64,000 bases of DNA. Origin: Ipomoea triloba (taxonomy: Eukaryota; Streptophyta; Magnoliopsida; Solanales; Convolvulaceae). Made by a program: the position numbers and the translations under genes. The stretch is taken from positions 18,314,083-18,378,082 of the forward strand of contig NC_044919.1 of the NCBI RefSeq assembly GCF_003576645.1, read 5' to 3'. Below, piece after piece: positions 22,541 through 34,772 of this stretch (its first letter is position 1; the number at the start of each line of letters is the position of its first letter). The notes beneath the pieces are model-generated. The model was not told where the DNA came from and ran no database searches. It was given only the letters and a program-made list of their open reading frames with translations.

Positions 22541-25063
22541 AGTTTCACTATTGTATCTGGGTGATTGAAGATAGTGGAAACCTTCCTTGGAGCAAGGAAG
22601 AAGTGGAGTAGGAGAATTACACCATCTCCGAACCACTATAAATCTCTGCCTCTCATTTACCTTACTGCACTTTACATATTTGCATGTTTTAACATACTAA
22701 CCCTTTACGTACTGTGTTGATCATATCATCTGGGTTTGTGTGTTCCCACGTTCACATGTGGCTCAAACTTTGCATACATGTTCTTTGAGCTATTCTAAGT
22801 ATTTCCAACGTATTTTATGTCAAGTATCTCTTCAGTTTTACGCAGTTTTGTTTTATAGCACTTTACCGTACGATATTCCGTTGCAGATTTCAAGTTGAAT
22901 TTATTCACTTGAAATCTCTGTTGTTGAAGTGTTATAAAGTTTTTAAATTGTTTGAGAAGTCTATTCACCCCCCCCCCTCTAGACTTCTCCCACCCTATCG
23001 GGACCAACAGTATGCGATGCACTCACAGAGGCGTATAAGTTATTAGAGCTATACGTCGTCGATGCATAACCGATATGCACTAACCATTAACCATGCTACC
23101 TTGTTTTCCTGGTCGTGCAGGAGTTCGCGAGGGAATTTGATAACACGACCACACAGTTACTTGCAGCGGTGGCTAGGGTTGTTGATATGGTGCACCAACA
23201 CCGCGAACTAGCTCACGCTGACCCGAATTTCATGAGGCTCGTGGAGGCAGTTAGCCTAATTAACGGGGTGACACAGGCAAAGAGGGATGACCCACTCCAT
23301 AACACCGCCGTAGACCCACAATCGTCTATCCCTAGCTCCTCACAATAGGATGATGCTTTTTGGTTAGATCCGGACAATGTAGAAGCGCTCAAACGTGTGG
23401 AAAAGGCGGCGATACGGGCAACTACGAGCAACGGCATGCCTAGTTTTAGCCTGGGGTTGACTCAAGATTTCGCAGAAACGGCCAACGCTCGGGGAACCGC
23501 CAGTGCTAGGGGTGGCGTCACACCATCTTCACAGGTAGTACTCTATCCAACATCACACATGTGCATAACTCCCTTATAACTGTCCATTGCGGTTCCTAAT
23601 TTGTAGGGTACCATCCACGCTCACCAAACTCAGGCCATTCAACAGCCCCGATCCCAGTGCTTCGCTTCGCAAATGAACGACATTCAGGATCCCAAAGGGA
23701 ATCGTCCACTCATGCAGGATCCCCGTCCCTTCTACATATATTTCAGCCCCACGTTGGGGTACCCCAACATGCCGCTCCCAACAATCTACATTGCATGGAT
23801 GTGGATCTTCAACTGCCCAAACGTCAACCGGTTAGTACATCGTTATTTTTCATTGACCATAACTAAGCGTGCCGTGTTTGTCAAACTCTGTTGCTCACCT
23901 TGTGTTTGTTTCGCCCTTTAGCAAGGAGGTTCTGTTCAACCATAAAGATCGGGGTGCAAAGTGGGGAGACTTTATCACCTTGAAGGAGGGATCTGGCGTC
24001 GCGCCTCTTGTGGTGGACGCGTGGTCGTGTGTGCTTAATCACAGAGATAAATGCAGAGGGAGGGGGATGCCGACACGCCTGTTTGCCTCTATCGCCACTA
24101 CGGTACGTATCTCAACTCCGGTGTGCCCAAATTGATAACTGTTGTACCCACACGTTGCCTGATCACTGCAGATTGGAACTATTGTTGATGTTGCCGCGCA
24201 CCGGAACGATAGGGAAAAATGGTTTGAAAAGCGCCTTGATATGGATTTGCAGAGTACAAACCACGTTGGTACAGCTACACTAGACATGGTAACACCTTCG
24301 CTCTCTTCCACATCCTAAATAACATAATTAAGACAACTAAATCTCCTATCTCCGATGACTCTAACCAATGTTTGGACAGTATGTATTCCCGATTATACAA
24401 CAAGGGCATTACTATGTGATCAACATCAATTTCAAGCAGCACAAGCTCGACATCCTAGACAACTCCTCAATAAGGATGTCAAATGGGGGAAAATATCTTG
24501 ATGCTCGGTGGAACTAATATGTTTTACGGGCCCACCAGATTAAGGTGGCGTGTGTTGTGTTTGTATTACCACATTGAACTGCGTTTTCTAAGCTGCAAGG
24601 AGTTTTTTTTTTTTAATAATGTGATTTGAGTGACCACATTGCATCTCTGCTGGGGGGCGGAGCACCACGGGGTCTTTGGGTTTCCTTGTGTGTCTTTATT
24701 CGTTTGAGATACTGCTGTTGTGCAGTTGTGGCATTACTGCTTAGCATTCTGTTGGTGTAATCTGAAATGAATGGCTAGAAAGATATTATTTTTTACTATT
24801 TATCTGGCGAACTCTACTTAGATTTTTATTTTGCAGTTCAATAGTTAGAATCATGTTGTTGGCTTTTATTTACAGACTCACATGCTCTCGGGCTACCTAG
24901 TCAGCAAGCACCAACATCACTGTGCTATCCACCTGAGGAACATGCGACAAATTAGGATGTAGATGCCTTGCCTGGACACCTCATCCAACTATGATTCCGG
25001 GGTCTTTGCGTTACCAGTGCGGGCTGCAAACGGGGAATGCCCACCAAATCACTAACCTCCGCA

Positions 25064-25224
25064 AGCGGATAATGCACAACGTTTTGCTGGCCGAGATTAA
25101 TTTACACACACAGAGCATAACCAATCGTGTGGCCCAGTACGACTGCGACCGGTTCTCCCTTACTTCAACGTAGTCCGTATCACAGCCACGGTGCCCGCGT
25201 GAATAATAGAATTTAAATATTATG
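25064..25224 (+). repeat. Left copy of a 161-bp duplication flanking element C
   Basis: It matches 36867-37027 with a single difference seen (C against A in GATAATGCAC/GATAATGAAC). It contains the last 36-37 codons of the Ulp1-like gene and 51 bp after its stop. Normal retrotransposon insertion duplicates only 5 bp. Confidence 0.95.
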
Positions 25225-27279
25225 TGTTGGTCCCGATAGAGTGGGAGAAGTCCAGAGGAGGGGGGTGAATAGACTTCTCAAACAATTAAAAACTTTATAA
25301 CACTTCAACAACAGAGATTTCAAGTGAATGATTTCAAGAGATACTTGACATGCAATACGTTGGAAATACTTAGAATAGCTCAAAGAACATGTATGCAAAG
25401 TTTGAGCCACATGCGAACGTGGGAACACACAAACCCAGATGATATGATCAACACAGTACGTAAAGGGTTAGTATGTTAAAACATTCAAATATGTAAAGTG
25501 CAGTAAGGTAAATGAGAGGCAGAGATTTATAGTGGTTCGGAGATGGTGTAATTCTCCTACTCCACTTCTTCCTTGCTCCAAGAAGGTTTCCACTATCTTT
25601 AATCACCCAGATACAATAGTGAAACTCCCGAGTGCTACGCACAAAGCTACACTCAACCATGAGCTCTTCGCAGAAAGCTAAGCTCCCGAGCGCTACGCAC
25701 AAAGCTACGCTCCCCGAACGCTACGCACAAAGCTACGTTCCCGAACGCTACGCACAAAGCTACATTCCAACCAAGTGTTACGCACAAAGCTGCACTTAGT
25801 TCACCCGAGTGTTACGCACCCAGCTACACTCCTTTCTACCCTCAGTAGAGATACAACTTTTGTTTTAAAGAAATAAAGATTTCTTTTCTAAGACTTGAAA
25901 TCCTCTCGTGTATAGCTCAAAATCTCAGCACTTTGTATTTTTCGTTGTAAGTCCGATCGATTCTGTATCTCGTGCTGTTCTTCAAGTCTTCTTGGGCTTC
26001 TTATAATTCAAAGAATTATTTGCCCGTTATGAACATTCAAATTTTGAACGTTCACTTGATCTGATTGGTCATTCCAATCTGATCTTGATGGCCATACCTT
26101 CTCATTTAATGACCATACCGTTGATCTAATAACTTGCCAATTTGATCTGATAAAATCTCCAATTTGATCTGCACATTTAATATCGCTGGTAACTTTTGAC
26201 AAATTACCTTTGTGATTGCTCACAAAGTCTTCTTTTACAGCTTGATTGATCCTTGAAACTTGTAGCCTCCAATTTTTGACTTTGTTGCCTTCTCAGCTTG
26301 ATATTGCAGACTTTGTATCCTTCAGAGCTTGATATTTTTGACTTTGTTGCATCCTTGATTTGATCTTGGGCAAGTTGATCTTTCAAAATATTTACCGGGT
26401 GGTCCTTGCTTGAGTATGAACAATGATCTTCAGAAAATCACCATCTTCAACTTTCTTCTGGTTCAGGTTATTACGTACTGAACCCAGAATATTTGAGACA
26501 TGCAAAAATGACTAAGTGTAAGTTACACTCTTAGTTGCTCCATAGCATGCTCCATAGTACTTTAAAATAGCCTCCACGCGTGTAGAAATAATGTAGTGTT
26601 CACGCGTATGTAATCCATGCAAAGTTTCTCTACTTTGACTTTGACTTGCTCCATTGACCAAAAACTAGCTCCAAAGATTTGGCCGTGTGACTTGCTCCAA
26701 AGCTTCCTCCTTGTAAGTTAAAATGTAGCAAGTAGGATTCAAACGCTGGACGATTAGGTATATGCTCAAGTCTTTAACCATTTCTCCGTTTCAGCTCATT
26801 CAATCATGTCTATCAAATAAATATATTTGATTCTTCTTAGCATTGTATAGCGTATGGTGTAGAGATAGTGGATCTTGAAGTTCTTCTCGGTTTTGACTTA
26901 ACTTCCTCCATTGACCTTTGACTAGCTCTATGAGTTACTCCATGAGTTCCTCCTGACCCAAAAATTGACTTTGAGCCGTGATACTACTAGCTCCCTTCCT
27001 TGCTCTCAAAGTTCAAAATGTTCTCAATAGGATTCAAACTTGAGTCTTCTAGCAAAGATAATTTGGCCTTGTCCATTGGATCATATACACTCATGTGTAT
27101 AATGGAAGCAAATGACTTACAAGAGTCATTGCACACTGAACTCTATAAGACAATAATTCGAACCAAACTATTGTCATGACTTGCCTTTCGGGTCCAAACT
27201 CTACACTCTAAAAATAAAATAGGAGATTTCTAAAATTACAAATTGGCTCATCAAAACTGTTACAATTTTATTTCTAATA
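25225..27279 (-). repeat. 3' LTR of element C
   Basis: It is about 2055 bp. On the minus strand it should start TGTTAGG but reads TATTAG, so the terminal TG is mutated. It lacks about 65 bp present in the other LTR (near 25315) and a further stretch near 25965. It carries the 28-bp GTGCGTAGC-type units at about 25628-25800. Confidence 0.9.
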
Positions 27280-27667
27280 ATTTCCCCCTTTTGATGATGC
27301 CAAAACCTATACTCAATCACATTTGGCTCAGTCTAGAAATCAACTGATTTTATTTTTCAATTTTATTGCGACTAGCCATTACGATGAGTTTTCAAAGATT
27401 AATGACCTACGGCTTTCTATTTTGACTTGTACGAAAGATTATGCATTGTTGGATTAATTCACCTTAGAATTTTAATTTTGTACCAACATGCATGCTACAA
27501 AATATTAAGTCAAATTAAAGCCATAACACACAAAACTAATAAAGATAGATATATTATATCATTAGACCCATCAACAATTCGAACCATTACAGAATAATTC
27601 GAATTAAGTCACAACATCTTAAAATATCATCATGGACTTGCAATATTTAAGTAAGCTAGGAATGAAA

Positions 27668-27934
27668 TTAAATACTCAACATGTTATTTATTCTTTTCCT
27701 AAGCTTACCAAAGTCATCCTTGTCCTCCAAATGGTAGAATTGCTGGAATACTCTACCAATCTTGTAACACTCCGCGGCTTCGCGTAGATCATTTGCGGGA
27801 AAAACTTTTCGCAAATACCATCTTGCACACTCTCTTGGATTTCTCCCTTCTTGATCTAAGATGGCATCGTGTGTGACTCCAAAATGATCGGCAAATAAAT
27901 CCACCATTCGGTCTTTGCGCTCCTGATCGGTCAT
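27668..27934 (-). CDS. Short downstream ORF (ORF3b) of element C
   Basis: 88 residues beginning MTDQERKDRMVDLF, predicted mostly helical and charged, with central ECARWYLRK and a C-terminal KLRKRINNM. The same ORF is present in element E (62283-62549) with only a few amino-acid differences, in a retrotransposon whose other genes are broken. That argues it was coding when the elements were active. I do not recognise the family. It lies between ORF3a and the 3' LTR, about 390 bp before the polypurine tract. It has no membrane segment. Confidence 0.55.
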   Translation of the reverse strand: MTDQERKDRMVDLFADHFGVTHDAILDQEGRNPRECARWYLRKVFPANDLREAAECYKIGRVFQQFYHLEDKDDFGKLRKRINNMLSI

Positions 27935-28061
27935 CGCGGGTGTATTCGGTTGACTTGCCTGCCTTGGGGCTGTAAATGTAGAAAATACATTTCCTGCGAG
28001 GTTAGCAAAAATTTTAAAAGTTGATTTTACTCCTTCCCCCTGTGTTCGTTTCCCCTGAGTG

Positions 28062-28230
28062 GGTGCGGTGGAACTCGAACCAACTTGGCCAAATTGATTG
28101 ACCGGTGCGGTGGAACTCGAACCAACTTGGCCAAATTGATTGACCTTTCTGGTGGAACTCGAACCAACTTGGCCAAATTGATTGACCTTTCTTCCCCAAC
28201 TCGAACCAACTTGGCCAAATTGATTGACCT
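28062..28230. repeat. Four tandem copies of a 42-bp unit in element C
   Basis: The core AACTCGAACCAACTTGG starts at 28072, 28114, 28156 and 28198, exactly 42 bp apart. Element E has one copy (near 62125). The 10-bp spacers are combinations of the left and right single-copy flanks (all left, half left and half right, all right), as if a 42-bp window had been duplicated at three sliding offsets. Confidence 0.95.
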
Positions 28231-28605
28231 TTCTTCCCCCTGTTTTGGCAGCATCTAATATTCTTGGGAAAAAGTGTGCATCCCCTTTCTGTTGTACTCG
28301 AATCTCACGATTTAGGGATAGACTTTTCTTTTTGTTTTCCCTTTAGATCTTTTGAGATTTTTTGGCCATCTTATGTATTTTAACTTTTGCCAAGCTACAT
28401 AAGTGAATTTTTTTGAATATTTCTTTTCTTTTCTCGTAGCTTTTTGATTTTTGCATGGCCAAATAAAATATTTTTCAGAGAAATGTAACCATCCGAATAT
28501 TTGTTCCATTTATAAATAATATAGGCATATGGTTACGGAAAATCTGGAACTTAGATCATAGGCCTTATTCAGATTAGTACATAAAAGGATTTTTACTAAT
28601 CCTTT

Positions 28606-28965
28606 CTACTTCTTCTTCTTCACGGTGGCCTGGCTAGCTGCGGTCTTGGTACGAGAGGCAGAAACACGACTAGCAATGGAGGTTTCTTCGGAATCCGAGC
28701 TTGTGTAGTGAGTAGCTCCGGATGTTTGAGGTGGGGATTCCGAAGGTCCACTGCCTTTCATGAGAAACAAAACGTAGTCTCTATCTGGATCACCAGGTTT
28801 CTGCACTCCTTCGCCTGGCTCGACTGCATGCACGGGCTGCTCTTCTTCTAAGACGATCGGGTCGGTGGAGGTGTCACCGATCTCGTGTCCGCCATTTGCA
28901 ATCCTTCTTGCTCTCAACATTTCCATCCGTGCTTGTTCAGAAATTCTCCTAGACGTGCGCCTCAA
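28606..28965 (-). pseudogene. ORF3a of element C, 5' part deleted
   Basis: 119 residues from an Arg-rich RRTSRRISEQAR start to a KKKK end. It is the equivalent of element E 61233-61748. Compared with E, about 190 bp including the E start codon is missing just upstream: the C sequence jumps from a GTCTACTTTT block straight to GAGGCGCACG. The remaining protein has a basic N-terminus, an acidic Pro/Glu middle and a Ser/Thr/Lys-rich tail. It resembles no enzyme. A nucleic-acid-binding role would be a guess based only on charge. Confidence 0.5.
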
Positions 28966-29394
28966 AAGTAGACATTGAATGTCTCTTCAAGTCCCTTTTA
29001 CGTTTTCCCAAGCTCTAAAATTCATTGCTTTTGCTCCTCAAAAGCCGTTTCCCTTTTGCATGGTCAAAAGTGGAAGAGTCTTTTCATCTGCATGCAACAT
29101 GGTTAGTACTACAAATAGATAGTGTACACGTGTAGAACTAGATATATCAAGAAAAGGGTTTCTAAGCAATTCTAAAGATAAGAAGCTATAAAGAAAATTA
29201 CTCCTACTACATCACACGTGTAAGGGTGACTCACCACAGTAAAAACACAAGCAGGTGAAAATTAAAAGCACATAAGCTATGCATGTAACACGTAAAACAC
29301 ACTTGTGGATCAAGCAAAAACATAGCTTCAGCTAGGATCACATAAACACGCCACATGCAGTTAAAATAAAAACACTTGGCATAAAATAAAATAC

Positions 29395-32300
29395 TTAGCT
29401 GATTTCGATCATCCCCATTTCGTGCCTTAAGGTTGCGAAGCGAGATTCACACAACGGTTTTGTGAGAATGTCTGCAATTTGATTTTCTGTAGGGATATGA
29501 TCGATCCTTAAATCCTTCTTTTCGACGTGGTCTCGGATAAAATGATGTCGTACGTCGATATGCTTCGTTCGTGAATGAAGTACAGGATTGTCACAGAAAA
29601 TACTAACGTCCTCGCAATTAATTCCGTAATCCTTCAACTGTTGCTTCATCCATAAAATTTGTGAACAGCAACTTCTTGCTGCGATATATTCGGCTTCGGC
29701 TGTGCTTGTTGCAATGGAATTTTGCTTCTTACTGAACCATGAAACTAACCTTCCCTCTAAGAACTGGCACGTTCCGGAGGTACTTTTTCGATCAATTTTG
29801 CAACCTGCAAAATCTGCATCTGAATATCCGGTTAGCTCAAAATTACCTTCCTTTGGATACCATAATCCAACATTGATTGTTCCTTTGAGATATCGAATGA
29901 TTTTCTTCGTAGCATCAAGATGACTATTTTTCGGCTTTGACTGAAATCTCGCGCATACACCCACTGAGTAAGATATATCCGGTCTACTCGCAGTGAGATA
30001 TTGCAAAGATCCAATCATTCCTCGGTAGATCGTTGGGTCAACGTCCGTTCCTTCGTCATCTTTGTCTAATCGCTGTGCTGTACTCATGGGAATTTTGACT
30101 GAGCTTTTCCCTTCTAAGCCAAATTTTTTGATCAAGTCTCTGGTGTACTTGGCTTGATTTATGAAAATTCCTTCCTTCATTTGTTTAACTTGCAATCCAA
30201 GGAAGTAGTTTAATTCACCCATCATGCTCATCTCAAACCTGTTCTGCATGAGCTTAGAAAATTTCTCACATAAAGATTTATCAGTACTTCCAAAAATAAT
30301 ATCATCAACATAAATCTGTACTAATAAAATATGATTATTTTCTTGAATTCTAAATAAGGTTTTGTCAACTAGTCCTTTGGTAAAACCACAACTAATTAAG
30401 AACATTGACAGGGTATCGTACCAAGCTTGAGGTGCTTGTTTTAACCCATATAATGCCTTCTTTAGTTTATAGGCTTTGTCAACATCACCTTTTACCTCAA
30501 ATCCGGGTGGTTGCTCAACATAAACTTCCTCTTCAAGTAAACCGTTCAGAAATGCGCTTTTTACGTCCATTTGGTAGACTGTAAAATTCTTGTACGCTGC
30601 ATATGCTAGGAAAATGCGGATTGCTTCTAATCTCGCCACTGGAGCAAAAGTCTCATCAAAATCTATTCCTTCTTCTTGCGAATAGCCTTTTGCGACCAGT
30701 CTTGCTTTATTCCTAACAATGGTGCCATCTTCGTTTGCTTTGTTCCGGAAAACCCATTTTGTACCGATTACATTGTGATTGCCTGGTCTTGGAACAAGCT
30801 CCCATACGTCGTTTCTTTGGAATTGATTCAGTTCTTCTTGCATGGCTTCAATCCAACTAGGATCACTTAAAGCTTTATCTATCTCCTTCGGTTCAATCTG
30901 AGATAGAAAACACGAGAACACTGCGTCTCTTGCAGTTGATCTGGTTCTCACGCCTTCATGCACATCTCCAATAATTAAATCATGTGGATGATTTTTGAGC
31001 CATCTCAAATCTGGTTGAAAATTGTTTTGTGAAGTGGGTGGCAGAGTGGGTTCATCTTCACGTGTAGAGAGAGAGGGAAAATTAGTGGGTTCACTTTGGG
31101 TCCCACCACTAATTCCCACTTCCTCCACAACTTCCTCTATAGGTTCCACTTCCACTTCAACTTGCTCTACAACTTCCACTTCTTCATTTCTTGTATTTCC
31201 TGAGCATGGTGCGCCATTTTGCTTTGTATTGGAGTCTTTAATTTCCAGATCTTTTAATCCCTGTAAAACATTGTCTCTTGAAGCTTCATTAGTAATAATA
31301 AAATTATTTGAAACATTATTACCAATTTCAGGATCATCAATTTCCTTGGCTCTTGAATTTTCGTCAAACACAACGTGGATTGATTCTTCTACCACCATCG
31401 TAGATTTATTCCATACTCTGAATGCTTTGCTGGTAGATGAATATCCAAGGAATATAGCTTCATCTGCACGCTCATCAAAAGTTTTCAGATAGCTTTTGCC
31501 ATTATTTAGAATAAAACATTTGCATCCAAAAGAATGAAAATAACTAAGGTTAGGTTTTCTCCCTTTTCATAATTCATATGGTGTTTTGTTGTGCAGCTTG
31601 TTGATAAGGCTTCTATTCTGGGTGTAGCAAGCAGTATTAATTGCTTCTGCCCAAAATCGTTTTGGTAAGTCGGCTGCCGTAATCATTACTCGTGCGGCTT
31701 CCTTGAGTGTTCGATTTCTTCTTTTGGCAACACCGTTTTATTGCAGTGTTCTTGCAGGTGATAATTGATGTAAAATTCCTTGCATGCTACAGTAGTCTTG
31801 AATCACGCTGTTTATGAACTCTGTACCTCTATCCGTACGTATTTTTGCAATTTTGAGTTCCTTCTCTATTTGAAGTTGCTTCAACAATTCCGGTTGCTTC
31901 CTTTCGACTTCGTTTTTCTTGTTGAGGAATATAGTCCATGTGTACCTGGAAAAATCATCAGCAATAACAAGTGTATATTTCTTACCACTCATACTTACTG
32001 GGTCTACTGGACCAAATAAATCCATGTGTAGTAGACTAAGAGGTCTTGATGATGATTCCTGTGTCTTTGACTTGAATGAAGATTTGATTTGCTTTCCTCT
32101 TTGGCATGCATCGCAATTCTGATCTTTCTTGTAAACTATTTTGGGTAGTCCTTTGACTAGATTATTTGCTGCGAGTTTGTTGATCGTTTTGAAATTCAGA
32201 TGATTCAGCTTATTGTGCCATTCCCAGCTTGTAGCGTTTGTGTTGTTTGCAACTAAGCATATTGATTCCTTTGTTGTAGACCAATCAACAACGTACATGT

Positions 32301-32619
32301 TCCTCTTTCTCGTTCCTTGCAGTACAATTTCTCCAGTAGTTTCATTTTTCACTTGACATTTGTCTTTGAAAAATTCCACTAACTAACCTTTGTCACAAAA
32401 TTGACTTGTATTGAAGAGGTTGAATTTGAGACCTTCCACGTAAGATACGTCTTCGACTTTTAATCCGTTACGTTCAATTGTTTCGATTCCTTTGCTTTGG
32501 CCGTATCAATCTTTTCCTCCAAAAACTACTTTTGGTCCTTCGATATTCTTAAAATTCACTAGACTAGATTTATTTCCAGTCATGTGATGCGAACATCCAC
32601 TATCGAAGTACCAAACTTC
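29395..32619 (-). pseudogene. pol: pol of element C, multiple nonsense changes
   Basis: It runs protease (FDSGCSHHMTG near 32600), HHCC zinc region, integrase, reverse transcriptase ([10 protein letters not shown]) and RNase H. In-frame stops include TGA near 32505, TAG near 32383, TAA near 31739 and TGA near 31570. The integrase catalytic Glu region reads GVAKRRNRT, Lys replacing the Glu found in A and D. RNase H lacks nine to eleven residues after CDN that element E retains. The longest open piece is 29395-31398 (end of integrase to RNase H). Several changes are C-to-T or G-to-A type, fitting decay of methylated DNA. Confidence 0.93.
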
Positions 32620-33784
32620 CTGTAAACAAATTAAACATTTTTAGGTACCCAGTTTTGCTTGGGTCCTTGGGGGTTAGTAATTTTTGGTACCCAAATCCAC
32701 CTTGTCCTTACTGAACCAAGTAAAGGTGATTTGTAACCATTGTTGACTTTATAATCATAATTAATTTTGGAAAAGACTTTCGGTGCCCGGTTTTGAAAAC
32801 TGACTCGATTTTTCGGCACTTGGGAAGAAACCTTAAAGGAATTAAACCTTGATTTTACCCATGGTTTAATTTCTTTGTACCAATATTGCTCAGAGGGATA
32901 AAATCTCCCTGGCCCACCATTCGAAAATCTTCCCTTTTTCAAATGTTGTTTTGCACTAAACTCATTGGAATATTTCCTTAAGGGAACAAAACTTTGCCTT
33001 TTCTTTGACTGATTGGGCGAAATGTTTCGAAAATAAGGCTTCGGCCCAACAGTACTCTTTTTGGCAATTTTTTGATAACCAATTCCTTGTCTCATTGTGA
33101 AATCTTGACCTTTGACATATTTCACCACTTGTACTTTATTGCCTAAAGTCGTAGTAGAATTGGTCAACTTCTGAGAGGCTTGAGAACACGATGGATCATA
33201 ACCTAAACCGGTTTTATCTCCTGAGGGTTTCTGCATATTTACCATTTTATCCATTATTTTGGATGAATGAGTAAATGTTGCTATTACTCCCCTGAGGTTG
33301 TGTTCTCTCACTTCCCTTGATTTACACTCTTCTGAAGGTAAATAATTTTAGCCTTCAATTCTTTCACCTCGGACAGAGCATTTTGCAATTTTTCATTTAT
33401 TTTATCTTTTTCAAGAATCAAAAATTTATTGCGCTCTTCGAGTTGAGAATGAGTGTCCATAACGGTCTGACAATCTCTCATAAATTGAGAGAAGGACTCT
33501 CTAGAAAAAGAAGTACTCGCAGAATCAAAAGATTTAGATGTTACCTCATCTTCTTCAACTTCATGCGCCATTAAGCATAGATCTTGAGTTGATGAACTAC
33601 TTGAAGCATCCATGCAGAATAAAGCATTGTCATCCTTTGAGGTGTCACTTTCTCCACTAGATGACTCATCACTATCACTTGACTCAAGTGGGTCACTAAT
33701 TAAAGCTTTTCTTTTGTCTTTCTTGAATCTTCTTTCTTTTGCCTTGGTGTCCTCCTGAGCATTATCACCTTGGTTTTTGCTCAC
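32620..33784 (-). other. Candidate intron joining gag to pol in element C
   Basis: On the minus strand the donor is CCAAAA|GTGAGC (33784), directly after the gag zinc knuckle (CPYPK). The acceptor TTTGTTTACAG ends at 32620, directly before the protease codons. Both are phase 0. Length is 1165 nt, shortened by a frameshifting indel near 33310. It occupies the same place as the candidate introns in elements A and D of the other family. Confidence 0.4.
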
Positions 33785-34708
33785 TTTTGGATAAGGACAT
33801 TCTGCCATAAAGTGTCCTGGCTTTCTACAATTGTAACACAAGTTTGCATCTGGAGCTTCCTTTTTCGTCCATCTGGGTGTGCTGGCTTGAGGAAAATTTT
33901 TGTTGTTCTTTTTCCTCATGAACTTCTTAAATTTCCTAACAAACAAAGCAAAATTTTCGTCAAATAAAAATTCACTATTATCTACTGACCTCGATGTAGA
34001 CGGTTGTTCGGTGACTAGTGCGGTATTTCTTTCTTCGCGTTCTTCTTCTTTTCTTGACTTCATCTCGAACTCATAAGCTTTTAGATCACTAAAGAGCTTG
34101 TCGGTTGTAAGAGTTTTGAGATCTCTATGGTCTCGCATGGCTGTGACTTTCATGTCCCAATTTGACGGTAGTCCACGTAGGATTTTGAGTGAAATTTCCT
34201 TCTGATCAATCTCCTTTCCAAGATCAACAATTTCTCCCTAGACTTTAATAAATCTTACTTCCATTTCGGCTATGCTCTCACCATTTAGCATTTTGAAATC
34301 CTCAAATTTCTTTAGTGCTATTGTGAGTTTGTTCTCTTTTTCTTGCTCGTCTCCTTCGCCCATTTTGACTAGTGTTTGCCAAACATCTTTTGCGGTTTTG
34401 CATTTTCGAACCTTTGGGAAAGTTGCATCGTCGATAGCTTTGAATAGTATATCCTTGGCAATGTTGTCCAAGTTGTTTCGTTGTCTATATTCAGGAGTCC
34501 TTTCCTCTTTGGGTTTAGGAATGTTCTGCGGTGTTGTGCTCGTCTGTGCGGTTGCGGTATTGGCTTTAAGAATTTTGATCGGACCGCTGGTAATTACTTC
34601 CCACATCTCATCGTGTAATGCGGATAGATGGACCTGCATATGTATTTTCCAATCATCAAATTTATCTAATGAAAATAATAGGTTCGGAGCCAAGTCTCTC
34701 TTCATCAT
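32631..34708 (-). pseudogene. gag: gag of element C, nonsense and frameshift
   Basis: It starts MMKRDLAPNLLFSLDKFDDW, with ATG at 34706-34708. It is interrupted by TAG at 34238-34240 and by a frameshift near 33310. It ends VPKNV with TAA at 32631-32633, 11 nt before the acceptor-like CAG. It contains the copia gag domain, a CCHC knuckle CYNCRRPGHF-like motif (CYNCRKPGHFMAEC, near 33800-33840), a Ser/Asp-rich acidic region, a coiled-coil-like stretch and a basic C-terminal region. Overall it is similar to the family I gag but clearly diverged. Confidence 0.9.
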
Positions 34709-34758
34709 GAAGGTTATGAGATCTGTCTAGCAGTCAATAATTGACTCAATAGACAACC

Positions 34759-34770
34759 GCTCTGATACCA
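34759..34770 (-). promoter_or_regulatory. Primer-binding site of element C
   Basis: On the minus strand it reads TGGTATCAGAGC, 2 nt inside the 5' LTR. It is identical to the sites of elements A and D and complementary to initiator methionine tRNA. Confidence 0.95.
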
Positions 34771-34772
34771 CT

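Larger units (their letters stand above)
8079..23009 (+). mobile_element. Solo LTR B (family II), interrupted by element A
   Basis: It starts TGTTAGGAAT and ends GGGACCAACA, and is flanked by the 5-bp duplication GTATG (8074-8078 and 23010-23014). The LTR itself is 8079-9480 plus 22168-23009, about 2.24 kb. The same LTR sequence occurs in elements C (reverse) and E. No internal retrotransposon sequence remains, so it arose by LTR-LTR recombination. The target is the first bases of intron 3 of the Ulp1-like gene: the exon ends ATG at 8073 and the intron began GTATGC, so the left duplicated donor now reads GTATGT. Confidence 0.93.
4940..25173 (+). pseudogene. Ulp1-like (peptidase C48) gene of the MULE, multi-exon, inactivated
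   Basis: I infer nine exons: 4940-5180, 6953-7714, 7807-8073, 23121-23534, 23607-23830, 23922-24102, 24172-24288, 24380-about 24513 and 24876-25173. Phases match at every junction up to exon 8; the donor after exon 8 looks lost. Exon 1 encodes an Arg-rich N-terminus. Exon 2 begins with an acidic GGDGDSDDDF stretch and continues into the conserved N-terminal region of plant Ulp1-MULE proteins. Exon 8 holds the protease histidine (QQGHYYVIN) and aspartate (DILDNS) regions. Exon 9 has NYDSGVFAL where the family has a catalytic Cys in D-C-G-V-F; TCC at 24996-24998 encodes Ser. Breaks: a frameshift in the G-run 7481-7493; stops at 7840-7842, 7867-7869, 23346-23348 and 24960-24962; a frameshift at about 25000-25015. 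Family II LTR B interrupts intron 3 exactly at its 5' splice site. SUMO-type proteases of this class are carried as passenger genes by MULEs; their role in transposition is not known. Confidence 0.8.

Noticed and set aside
22186..22636. Minus-strand frames with repeated ECYAPSYTP-type peptides
   Set aside because: Produced by the tandem repeats of the LTR; the peptide is lost in other LTR copies and the region is non-coding.
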